Positions 1 to 6,258 of a DNA stretch of 32,413 nt are shown here, piece by piece; positions within the stretch are counted from its first letter, which is position 1, and every line of letters begins with the position of its first letter. Position numbers and translations under genes: made by a program. The stretch comes from Micromonospora inaquosa (GTDB lineage: Bacteria > Actinomycetota > Actinomycetes > Mycobacteriales > Micromonosporaceae), in assembly GCF_003857055.1 (NCBI RefSeq), contig NZ_QGSZ01000369.1:1-32413 (forward strand), written 5' to 3'. The notes under the pieces are model-generated. The model saw only the letters and a program-made list of their open reading frames with translations, made no database searches and was not told the origin of the DNA.

Positions 1-2
1 GG

Positions 3-722
3 TCACGCCGGATCGCGCGGTGCTGCGGGGGCGGGGAGCCGGTCGAAGGCGGGCAGGTGGCGTTCCCGGGCGGCGCTGAGGTGGGCGCGCATCGCCGCGG
101 TGGCGGCTGCCGCATCGCCGGCGACGATGGCGGCGGCGATGCGCTGGTGCTCGGTGTTGGTGTCCAGCGCGCCGGTGACCGGAAAATACAACCGGTGCAG
201 GTGAAGGTGTGAGTGCAGCCGGGTGATCGTGTCGCGCAGCAGTGGGCTGCCGGAGGCCTCGGCGATCAGGTCGTGGAACGTCGCGTCCAGCGCGGTGAAG
301 GCGGCGTGTCGGCGATATCCGTCGCCGGCCTCCACGTCGATGCTCGCCGCCGCCTCGGCGCTGATCCGTTGGCGGGCTTCGACGGAGGCGTGCGTGGCGG
401 CCCGCCCGGCGGTGGCGCCCTCCAACAGTTGGCGGACGGCGAACAGGTCGTCGAACTCGGCACGGCTCAGCAGCGGCGTGGTGGTGTAGCCGGAGAGCGG
501 GCGTTTACGGACCAGGCCGTCGGCCTCCAGCCGGGCGAGCGCCTCGCGGACCGGGGTGGGGGAGACGTCCAACTCCCGGGCGAGCGCGTCGATGTTGACC
601 CGCTCGCCCGGGGGAAGGATGTGGTCCATGACCAGCGTCTTTATCGACTCGTAGACGTCCTCGGTGAGAGTGAGCCGTCGGGCCGGACGGAGTCGACCCT
701 CGCGAGGTTCCTGCTGGGTCAT
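3..722 (-). CDS. GntR/FCD-family transcriptional regulator
   Basis: The 239-residue protein has an N-terminal winged helix (about residues 15-85, with the typical run DVSPTPVREALARLEADGLV) followed by an all-helical FCD ligand-binding domain (about 88-215), the FadR-subfamily layout. Such proteins usually repress a neighbouring catabolic operon and are released by an organic-acid or sugar-acid ligand. It is divergent from the FAH/SDR pair starting at 856, and the 133-bp space between them carries two short palindromes (788-797, 805-817) that are good operator candidates. The stop lies at positions 3-5, so the gene is complete. The ligand cannot be read from sequence; a deoxysugar acid or its keto product is inferred from the neighbours. 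The family call is firm, the target inferred. Confidence 0.92.
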   Translation of the reverse strand: MTQQEPREGRLRPARRLTLTEDVYESIKTLVMDHILPPGERVNIDALARELDVSPTPVREALARLEADGLVRKRPLSGYTTTPLLSRAEFDDLFAVRQLLEGATAGRAATHASVEARQRISAEAAASIDVEAGDGYRRHAAFTALDATFHDLIAEASGSPLLRDTITRLHSHLHLHRLYFPVTGALDTNTEHQRIAAAIVAGDAAAATAAMRAHLSAARERHLPAFDRLPAPAAPRDPA

Positions 723-787
723 CTCGTCTCCTCAGCAGCCCCTTGACTGTGCCGGTGTGAGCGGGTACACACACTAGCAAAGCAATA

Positions 788-797
788 TCCTATAGGA
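788..797. promoter_or_regulatory. Palindrome in GntR/FAH divergent promoter, possible operator
   Basis: TCCTATAGGA is a perfect 10-bp palindrome in the short AT-richer part of the divergent spacer, about 60 bp before each start codon. FCD regulators bind short palindromes, so it may be the operator of the adjacent GntR protein. It could also be part of a promoter -10 region. No binding data. Confidence 0.4.
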
Positions 798-804
798 AAT
801 AGGC

Positions 805-817
805 TGGCCTGAGGCCA
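805..817. promoter_or_regulatory. Second inverted repeat in GntR/FAH spacer
   Basis: TGGCCT-G-AGGCCA is a perfect 6+1+6 inverted repeat, 8 bp after the TCCTATAGGA palindrome and about 40 bp before the FAH start. It could be a second operator half or a small hairpin in the FAH leader. Role inferred only from position and symmetry. Confidence 0.35.
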
Positions 818-855
818 AAGCTCGCATTGTTGGTGAACTGACTGGAGGTTGATTC

Positions 856-1695
856 GTGAGGTTCATGCGCGTCGGGCCCGTGGGGCGGGAACGCCCCGTG
901 CTGCACGTCGACGGGCGGCACTTCGACCTCTCGTCGGTCACCGCCGACATCGACGGCGAGTTCCTCGCCGGCGACGGCATCCGGCGGGTTCGCGAGGCCG
1001 CCGACCTGCCCGAGATCGACGTCAGCGGTCAGCGGGTCGGCGCACCGATCGCCGGGCCCGGGGTGGTGCTCTGCGTGGGGCAGAACTACGCCGCGCACGC
1101 CGCCGAATCGGGTGCCGCGCCACCGACCGACCCGATCATCTTCTACAAGGCGCCCAACACCGTCGTCGGCCCGTACGACGAGGTTCTGATCCCGCCCGGA
1201 TCGACGAAGACCGACTGGGAGGTGGAGTTGGCGGTGGTGATCGGCCGGCAGGCCCGCTACCTCGCCTCACCGGCCGACGCCCTCGGGCACATCGCCGGTT
1301 ACGTGCTGTCCAACGACGTCTCCGAGCGGGACTTCCAACTCGCCGTCTCGGGCGGCCAGTGGTCGAAGGGCAAGTCCTGTGAGACGTTCCAACCGCTCGG
1401 CCCGTGGCTGGTCACCGCCGACGAGCTCGGCGACCCGCAGGCGCTACGGCTGCGTTCCTGGGTCAACGGCGAGCCCCGCCAGGACTCCAGCACCAAAGAC
1501 ATGATCTTCGACGTGGCGTACCTGGTCTGGCACCTGTCGCAGTACACAGTGCTGGACCCGGGCGACGTCATCAACACCGGCACCCCGCAGGGGGTGGCGC
1601 TGTCTGGCCGGTTCCCCTACCTGGCCGCCGGTGACGTGATGGAGGTCGAGATCGACGGCCTCGGCCGGCAGCGCAGCACGCTCCGGGACGCCTGA
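856..1695 (+). CDS. Fumarylacetoacetate hydrolase family protein (probable 2,4-diketo-3-deoxy-aldonate hydrolase)
   Basis: The 279-residue protein has a short N-terminal domain and an FAH catalytic domain from about residue 70 (VLCVGQNYAAHAAESG). The divalent-metal triad of the family is visible as E122-x-E124 (DWEVELAVVIG) and D154 (SNDVSERDFQ), and the conserved QWSKGKSCETFQPLGPW loop follows. Family members hydrolyse C-C bonds of acylpyruvate-type substrates. Directly followed by an SDR dehydrogenase, this one most resembles the hydrolase that splits 2,4-diketo-3-deoxy-L-fuconate or -rhamnonate into pyruvate and lactate in the non-phosphorylative deoxysugar route. The GTG start at 856 is supported by GGAGG at 844-848. 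The stop overlaps the next ATG by one base (TGATG), so translation is probably coupled. The exact substrate is uncertain. Confidence 0.9.
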   Translation: MRFMRVGPVGRERPVLHVDGRHFDLSSVTADIDGEFLAGDGIRRVREAADLPEIDVSGQRVGAPIAGPGVVLCVGQNYAAHAAESGAAPPTDPIIFYKAPNTVVGPYDEVLIPPGSTKTDWEVELAVVIGRQARYLASPADALGHIAGYVLSNDVSERDFQLAVSGGQWSKGKSCETFQPLGPWLVTADELGDPQALRLRSWVNGEPRQDSSTKDMIFDVAYLVWHLSQYTVLDPGDVINTGTPQGVALSGRFPYLAAGDVMEVEIDGLGRQRSTLRDA

Positions 1696-2483
1696 TGCGG
1701 TGTGACGGTCTCGTGGCGGTGGTGACCGGCGGCGGGTCGGGGATCGGGCTTGCCTGTGTGCGGGCGTTCGCCGCCGCCGGCGCCCGGGTGGGTGTGCTGG
1801 ACCTGGAGCTGTCCGGTGTGCCGGAGGGTCCGGGGGTACTGGGCGTCCGGGCGGACGTGGCCGACCGGTCCTCCCTCAGCGCGGCCGTCGCCTCGGTCGC
1901 GGCGGCGTTCGGCGGCATCGACATCCTGGTGAACAACGCCGGCATCTCGGCCGTGGGCACGGTGGAGGACGACGACGACGAGCAGTGGGGCAGGGTGCTC
2001 GACGTCAACGTCTCCGGCGTGGCCCGAACCAGCGCCGTCACCCTGCCGTACCTGCGCCGGTCGGCGGCCGCGGCGATCGTCAACATCTCCTCGATCGCGG
2101 CGACCGTCGGCCTGCCCCGCCGCGCCCTGTACTCCGCGTCGAAGGGCGCCGTGCACGCCCTCACCCTCGCCATGGCCGCCGACCTGGTGACCGACGGTGT
2201 CCGGGTCAACTGTGTCGCCCCCGGCACCGTCGACACGCCCTGGGTGGCCCGGCTGCTCGCCGGCGCGGCCGACCCGTCGGCGGAGAAGCGGCAGCTGGCC
2301 TCCCGGCAGCCGACCGGTCGCCTGGTGACCGCCGACGAGGTGGCCGCCGCCGTCGTGTACCTCGCGTCGCCCGCGACCGGGTCGGTGACCGGTTCGTCGC
2401 TGCCGGTGGACGGCGGCATGTCCGGCCTGCGCCTACCCGCCCCGGTCCCGCCCGCGGCCGGTCCTGCCGAACCGGGCGCGTGA
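1695..2483 (+). CDS. SDR family NAD(P)-dependent oxidoreductase
   Basis: The 262-residue classical short-chain dehydrogenase shows the cofactor motif TGGGSGIG (11-18), NNAG (80-83), catalytic Ser133 in NISS and the Y146-x-x-x-K150 pair (YSASK), then the C-terminal DGGMSG signature. It begins inside the stop of the FAH gene, so the two are translationally coupled. In deoxysugar-acid pathways an SDR oxidises 2-keto-3-deoxy-L-fuconate (or rhamnonate) at C4 to the diketo acid that the FAH enzyme cleaves. That is the most economical reading of this pair, but substrate choice in SDRs cannot be deduced from sequence alone. The sugar dehydrogenase, lactonase and dehydratase of such a pathway are not next to it here; they may lie beyond the left edge. 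Confidence 0.9.
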   Translation: MRCDGLVAVVTGGGSGIGLACVRAFAAAGARVGVLDLELSGVPEGPGVLGVRADVADRSSLSAAVASVAAAFGGIDILVNNAGISAVGTVEDDDDEQWGRVLDVNVSGVARTSAVTLPYLRRSAAAAIVNISSIAATVGLPRRALYSASKGAVHALTLAMAADLVTDGVRVNCVAPGTVDTPWVARLLAGAADPSAEKRQLASRQPTGRLVTADEVAAAVVYLASPATGSVTGSSLPVDGGMSGLRLPAPVPPAAGPAEPGA

Positions 2484-2495
2484 CATGATTGCGCC

Positions 2496-3407
2496 ATGGG
2501 GAAACAGCAGGACGTCGGCGAGGCCGACCGTCACAGCGAGTCCGGCACCACCGCCCACCGTCCGATCGGTGGCAGCGCTGACGCTCGGCTCGCCCTCGCT
2601 CAGGACCCAACAACGCCACAAATGACCCTTATCGACCTGGCGTCCGACCCGTCGGTGCTGGTCCGCAAGGCGGTCGCCGCTCGGGCCGACGCTCCCGCGC
2701 AGGCCCTGCGACCGCTCACCCGCGACCACGACCGTCAGGTCCGGGAGGCCGTGGCGCGAAACCCCTCCACCTCCATCGCCAACCTCATGCGTCTGGTCAA
2801 GGACGCCGACCGGTGGGTCCGCTGGGCGGTCGCCGGCAACCCGGCCTGTGACGAGTCGATCCGCCAGGTCATGGCGCAGACCTCGGACAAGGAGCTTCGC
2901 GGTCTGCTGGCGGAGAGTCGGGAGCTGGAGCCGGAGTTGGCCGCCAGGCTGATCGACGACGTCTCACCCGAGGTACGGGAACGGCTCGCCACCCACACCC
3001 ACGACCCCGACGTGATCACCGCCCTGCTGGCCGATCGCACCGCACGCGTACGCAAGGGGGTTGCCCGCAACCCACGGACCACCGCCGAGCAGCGCAGCGT
3101 GCTCGCCGCGGACCCGGTGGTCGACGTCCGTGCCGCGCTGGTACGGGCCGTCGAGCTGAGCGAGGCGGATCTGGCGCGCCTGGTCGACGACCGTGCGGTG
3201 CAGGTCCGACTGGCGATGGCGACGTCCGACGTCGTTCCGTCGCACATCCGGCAGGCGCTCACGCGCGATGCCGACGAGATGGTGGCCAGCGCGGCACGGG
3301 ACTACCGCCCCGGCGCCGGCAACGCCTCCGCCGTGCGGGCGCCGCGCATCGCACACCGGCCCTCCGCCGCCGGCGCGGGTCGATCGGGCGGCGGCACCGC
3401 TCGGTAG
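2496..3407 (+). CDS. HEAT/leucine-rich-repeat-variant (LRV)-type repeat protein
   Basis: The 303-residue soluble protein is built almost wholly of degenerate 22-24-residue repeats, each containing a VR-x-x-V/L-A-x-N-P core (VRKAVAARAD, VREAVARNP, VRWAVAGNP, VRERLATHT, VRKGVARNP, VRAALVRAV, VRLAMATSD). I count about ten units between residues 28 and 270. This is the pattern of LRV/HEAT-like alpha-solenoids, which act as protein-binding scaffolds. No catalytic motif, signal peptide or membrane segment is seen. The last 35 residues are a Gly/Ala/Arg-rich tail that is probably disordered. It starts 12 bp after the SDR stop on the same strand, so it may be co-transcribed, although its function looks unrelated to sugar catabolism. 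Partner unknown. Confidence 0.8.
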   Translation: MGKQQDVGEADRHSESGTTAHRPIGGSADARLALAQDPTTPQMTLIDLASDPSVLVRKAVAARADAPAQALRPLTRDHDRQVREAVARNPSTSIANLMRLVKDADRWVRWAVAGNPACDESIRQVMAQTSDKELRGLLAESRELEPELAARLIDDVSPEVRERLATHTHDPDVITALLADRTARVRKGVARNPRTTAEQRSVLAADPVVDVRAALVRAVELSEADLARLVDDRAVQVRLAMATSDVVPSHIRQALTRDADEMVASAARDYRPGAGNASAVRAPRIAHRPSAAGAGRSGGGTAR

Positions 3408-3468
3408 GTCCGCGCCTGCGCGTCACCGCTCCGCCGCGCACCCGCCCGCATGATTCCGGCACCTCTCG

Positions 3469-3494
3469 TCATCCCGATCAGAGTCGGGTGATGA
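3469..3494 (+). terminator. Weak imperfect hairpin after the repeat protein
   Basis: TCATC-CCGA pairs with TCGG-GTGATGA across a 6-nt loop, with two unpaired bases and no T-tract. It could be a weak terminator of the upstream gene or part of the sigma-factor leader. Confidence 0.25.
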
Positions 3495-3555
3495 GTTGTC
3501 GCGTCCGCGCCCGTCATACCTCCGACAGGACATGACGACGCGGAAGGATGACGTG

Positions 3556-4554
3556 ATGAGTGCGGACACGCGGCTGGAGGAGCGGGGTGTGAGTGGTCTG
3601 GGCGAGGTCGACGAACCGGCGTTCTCGGGGCTGGCGCAGCGGCACCGGCGGGAGCTGCACGTGCACTGCTACCGGATGCTCGGGTCGTTCGAGGACGCCG
3701 AGGACACGGTGCAGGAGACGTTCCTGCGGGCCTGGCGGCGGCGGGAGACGTTCGAGGGGCGGTCGACGTTCCGGGCGTGGCTGTACCGGATCGCCACCAA
3801 CGCCTGCCTGGACCTGCTCGCCAAGCGCCGCCCGGAGCCGGCGAGCGGCGGTGAGGTGCTGTGGTTGCAGCCCTACCCGGACCGGCTGCTCGACGAGCTG
3901 CCCGCGGGCGACGCGGACGAGCCGGAGACCGTCGCCGTCGCGCGGGAGACGATCGAGTTGGCGTACCTGGTCGCGGTCCAGCACCTCGCGCCGCGTCCGC
4001 GGGCCGTGCTGATCCTGCGCGACGTGCTCGGCTGGCCGGCGAAGGATGTCGCGGAGCTGCTCGGGGACTCGGTCAACTCGGTGAACAGCGCGCTGCAGCG
4101 GGCCCGTGCCGGGATGCGGGAGCACCTGCCCGCCGAGCGTCAGGACTGGGTCGGCGGCGAAGAGGACGCCGCGACGCGCGAGCTGGTGCGCCGCTTCACC
4201 GACGCCAGCGTGGCCACGGACGTCGACGCGCTCGCGGCCATGCTGCGCGACGACGCCCGCTCCTCGATGCCGCCCACGCCGGGCCTGTACGTCGGCCGCG
4301 ACGCGGTGGTGAGCAGCTGGGTCGAGGACGGCTTCGACGGCATGACGGGCCTGCGTGCGGTCCCCACCTCGGTGAACCGGCAACCCGCTGTCGCCTTCTA
4401 TCACTGGCGCGAGCAGGAGGGCGCGTACCTGCCACTGACGATCGACGTCCTGCGCATCACCGGAGGCGCGATCACCGAGGTCTTCATCTTTCACGCCGAC
4501 CAGTTCCCGCGGCTCGGTCTGCCGCAGCGACTGCCGGCGGACGGCACGGAGTAG
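3556..4554 (+). CDS. ECF-type RNA polymerase sigma factor with C-terminal SnoaL-like domain (TIGR02960/SigX5-like)
   Basis: The 332-residue protein has sigma region 2 at about 21-92 (RRELHVHCYRMLGSFEDAEDTVQE, then FRAWLYRIATNACLD), the linker EVLWLQPYPDRLLDELP characteristic of this subgroup, region 4 at about 131-190 (helix-turn-helix DVAELLGDSVNSVNSALQRAR) and a SnoaL/NTF2-like domain at about 204-318. In related ECF groups such C-terminal domains control sigma activity in place of an anti-sigma factor, and none is encoded nearby. The ATG at 3556 is chosen because GGAAGG (3542-3547) sits 8 nt ahead. An in-frame ATG at 3532, preceded by ACAGGA, is a real alternative, as is a TTG at 3496. A cupin-like module starts 5 nt after the stop, suggesting coupled translation. 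Target promoters unknown. Confidence 0.9.
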   Translation: MSADTRLEERGVSGLGEVDEPAFSGLAQRHRRELHVHCYRMLGSFEDAEDTVQETFLRAWRRRETFEGRSTFRAWLYRIATNACLDLLAKRRPEPASGGEVLWLQPYPDRLLDELPAGDADEPETVAVARETIELAYLVAVQHLAPRPRAVLILRDVLGWPAKDVAELLGDSVNSVNSALQRARAGMREHLPAERQDWVGGEEDAATRELVRRFTDASVATDVDALAAMLRDDARSSMPPTPGLYVGRDAVVSSWVEDGFDGMTGLRAVPTSVNRQPAVAFYHWREQEGAYLPLTIDVLRITGGAITEVFIFHADQFPRLGLPQRLPADGTE

Positions 4555-4559
4555 TCCCG

Positions 4560-4844
4560 ATGCGGACGCTCACGCTGCCCGGTGGCGCCCGTGCGGCGGT
4601 GGTCGGGGCGCAGTGGTACGACGCGTTCGCTGTCGTCACCCGCGGGCGGGTGCAGCTGGAGCTGCGCGACGGCGAACCGGGGCCGGTCCTCGGACGCGAC
4701 GCCGGGTTCTGGCTGCGCGGAACCGGCGTCCGCGCTCTGCGCAACCCCGGCCGTCGCACGGCGACGGTGCGTGTCTGTACGCCACCTGCCGTCCCACGCC
4801 AGTCAACTCATCCGGTACGCCAGTTCCCCGTTGATGGAGACGAC
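4560..4844 (+). CDS. Small cupin-like module, open reading frame continuous with the DUF6069 gene
   Basis: The ATG at 4560 lies 5 nt after the sigma-factor TAG. The encoded 95 residues (MRTLTLPGGARAAVVGAQWY...) read as a compact beta-barrel, cupin-like sequence with alternating strands (FAVVTRGRVQLELRDG, LGRDAGFWLRGTGVRALRNP) that ends near CTPP. The next 19 residues have low complexity and look like translated leader. No stop codon occurs before the DUF6069 start at 4845, so as written the ribosome would make a 247-residue fusion (4560-5303). Either the fusion is real, or an ancestral stop was lost and DUF6069 is also initiated separately. I cannot assign a ligand; the metal-binding His residues of canonical cupins are not evident. 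Confidence 0.55.
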
Positions 4845-5303
4845 ATGACCAGCACAAAGGACGCCCGGATCGTCGTTGGCCCGGCACCGGGCCGGCCCAG
4901 CCGGGGTCACCGGCTGGGTGGGCTTGCCGGCACCGGCCTGGTCGCCACGCTCGCGGCGATGGTGGCCACCACCCTCGCCGCCGCGCTGGCCCAGGCCGTC
5001 GGCGTCGACTTCGCGATCCCCGACGGTGGCGGGGAGACAATCCCGTTGTCCGGGTTCGCCGTGGTGACGGGCTTCTTCTCGGTGGTGGGGGTCGTCATCG
5101 CCGTCGCTCTCCTTGAGTGGAGTGCGCGCCCCGCCGACCGGTTCGGGTGGACGGCGGTGTCGCTGACCGCGCTCTCGCTGATCCCGCCGTTCGTCTCGGG
5201 GGCGAACGCGGCCACCATCGCCGCCCTCCTCGGGCTGCACCTCGTCGCCGCGACGGTGATGATTCCGGTCCTGGTGCGGAGCCTGCCTGCCCGGACCGAC
5301 TGA
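4845..5303 (+). CDS. DUF6069 family membrane protein
   Basis: From the ATG at 4845 (GGAGA at 4836-4840) the protein is 152 residues, with a polar N-terminus of about 25 residues and four hydrophobic segments: LAGTGLVATLAAMVATTLAAALAQ; SGFAVVTGFFSVVGVVIAVAL; GWTAVSLTALSLIPPFV; TIAALLGLHLVAATVMIPVLV. The four-helix pattern with IPLSGFA in the first loop and HLVAATVMIPVL at the end is typical of actinobacterial DUF6069 proteins, whose function is not established. The frame is open upstream into the cupin-like module, so it may also be made as its C-terminal half. It lies downstream of the ECF sigma gene and is probably under the same control. The gene ends just before a strong hairpin. Confidence 0.75.
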   Translation: MTSTKDARIVVGPAPGRPSRGHRLGGLAGTGLVATLAAMVATTLAAALAQAVGVDFAIPDGGGETIPLSGFAVVTGFFSVVGVVIAVALLEWSARPADRFGWTAVSLTALSLIPPFVSGANAATIAALLGLHLVAATVMIPVLVRSLPARTD

Positions 5304-5317
5304 GGAATCCGCACTGT

Positions 5318-5354
5318 GCCAGGAGGGTCGGCCCACTGGGCCGGCCCTCCTGGC
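5318..5354. terminator. Bidirectional terminator hairpin between convergent genes
   Basis: Arms 5318-5335 and 5337-5354 can pair over 18 positions with a single U-G wobble (5328/5344); the innermost pairs must open to make a loop. It begins 15 nt after the DUF6069 stop and ends 1 nt before the stop of the GntR gene on the other strand. No clear T-tract, as is common in high-GC actinobacteria. Confidence 0.75.
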
Positions 5355-5355
5355 G

Positions 5356-6123
5356 CTACCCCCTGCTGCGGTCGGGCAGTGCGGTCTGCTCCCACAGCGA
5401 CTTCATCTCGTCGAAAGCCTGCTCCATCAGCTGCACCATCGCCTGCCGGGCGCGCTCACCGTCGCGTCGCTGGAGCGCCTGGGCGACGTCGGCGTGCATC
5501 TGCAGGGCCTGCTCGTGCGGGTGGTGTGGCATGAGGTGGTGCTTGTGCCGGCCGGTGAGTACCTCCGCGACCAGTTCCTGGAGCCGGACGAACATCTCGT
5601 TGCCGGAGGCGAGCAGGACGCGCCGGTGAAACTCGATGTCGAGGTGCAGGAAGCGCTCCTCGTCGCCGGCCTCGCCGGCCGCCCACATCTTCGCGGCCAG
5701 CCCGACGAGGTCGCTCGCCTCGTCCCGGCCGATGCGGCTGGCGGCCAGGAAGGCCGCGTGCGGTTCGACGGCGGTGCGTAGTTCGGTGATCGACCGGAGC
5801 TGGGCCATCCGGCCGGCCGACGCGAGACGCCAGCGGATCACCTGCGGGTCGAAGACGTTCCACGCGCTCGCCGGCCGGATCATCACGCCCACCCGTCGGC
5901 GTGCCTCGATGAAGCCGATCGAGGCCAGCACCCGCAGCACCTCGCGGACGACCGAGCGGGACACGGCGTACCGGTCGACCAGCTCGTCGATGTTGAGGAC
6001 CGCCCCGGGTGCCAGCTCGCCGCCGCAGATGGCGGTGCCGAGGTGTTCCAGGACGCGCGCGTGCAGCCCCGTCTCGGCAGGGCGGGTCTGAGCGGCTGCA
6101 ACGTCTAGTGAGGACGGTTCCAC
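5356..6123 (-). CDS. GntR/FCD-family regulator of the aldonate cluster
   Basis: The 255-residue protein has a winged-helix domain at about residues 20-95 (IDELVDRYAVSRSVVREVLRVLASIGFIEARRRVGVMI) and an FCD domain at about 105-230 with the expected His-bearing helices (HLDIEFHRRVLLASGNEMF). It resembles regulators of gluconate/galactonate genes such as E. coli DgoR; the phrase WNVFDPQVIRW after the winged helix is common in this subgroup. It is transcribed divergently from the binding-protein gene of the transport/dehydratase cluster and probably represses it until a keto-deoxy sugar acid or aldonate binds. The GTG start at 6121-6123 is the longest reasonable one; later starts would cut into a disordered N-terminus only. 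Confidence 0.92.
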   Translation of the reverse strand: MEPSSLDVAAAQTRPAETGLHARVLEHLGTAICGGELAPGAVLNIDELVDRYAVSRSVVREVLRVLASIGFIEARRRVGVMIRPASAWNVFDPQVIRWRLASAGRMAQLRSITELRTAVEPHAAFLAASRIGRDEASDLVGLAAKMWAAGEAGDEERFLHLDIEFHRRVLLASGNEMFVRLQELVAEVLTGRHKHHLMPHHPHEQALQMHADVAQALQRRDGERARQAMVQLMEQAFDEMKSLWEQTALPDRSRG

Positions 6124-6152
6124 ACAAAGATCGTATCAGTTAGATCTCCCTC

Positions 6153-6182
6153 TTGAAATGATCCGCTTTTTCGGCCTAGCAT
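6153..6182 (+). promoter_or_regulatory. Candidate sigma-70-type promoter for the aldonate cluster
   Basis: TTGAAA (6153-6158) and TAGCAT (6177-6182) are separated by 18 bp, about 77 bp before the binding-protein start. The -35 is good and the -10 moderate. It lies between the arms of, and overlaps, the ATCCGCTT/AAGCGGAT repeat, which fits repression by the divergent GntR protein. Confidence 0.45.
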
Positions 6183-6199
6183 CCCGATGTTAAGCGGAT
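6161..6199. promoter_or_regulatory. 8-bp inverted repeat ATCCGCTT ... AAGCGGAT, candidate operator
   Basis: ATCCGCTT (6161-6168) and its exact reverse complement AAGCGGAT (6192-6199) are centred 31 bp apart, about three helical turns, straddling the -10 and predicted transcription start. Two regulator dimers on the same DNA face, or a leader hairpin, would both fit. A weaker AGATC...GATCT repeat (6128-6147) lies next to the GntR start. Confidence 0.4.
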
Positions 6200-6258
6200 G
6201 TAACACCGAGGTAGCGGCTCCCACAGGGGCGGCGGCCACGACAGAAGGAGAGACAAGC

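Noticed and set aside
849..1382. A TTG-started + frame over the FAH gene
   Set aside because: Arg-rich out-of-frame translation; the GTG at 856 with GGAGG gives the genuine FAH protein.
6187..6258. In-frame upstream extension of the binding protein with its own CNTE motif (MLSGCNTE)
   Set aside because: It has no ribosome site and overlaps the promoter/operator region; the GTG at 6259 follows AAGGAG and directly begins the lipoprotein signal.
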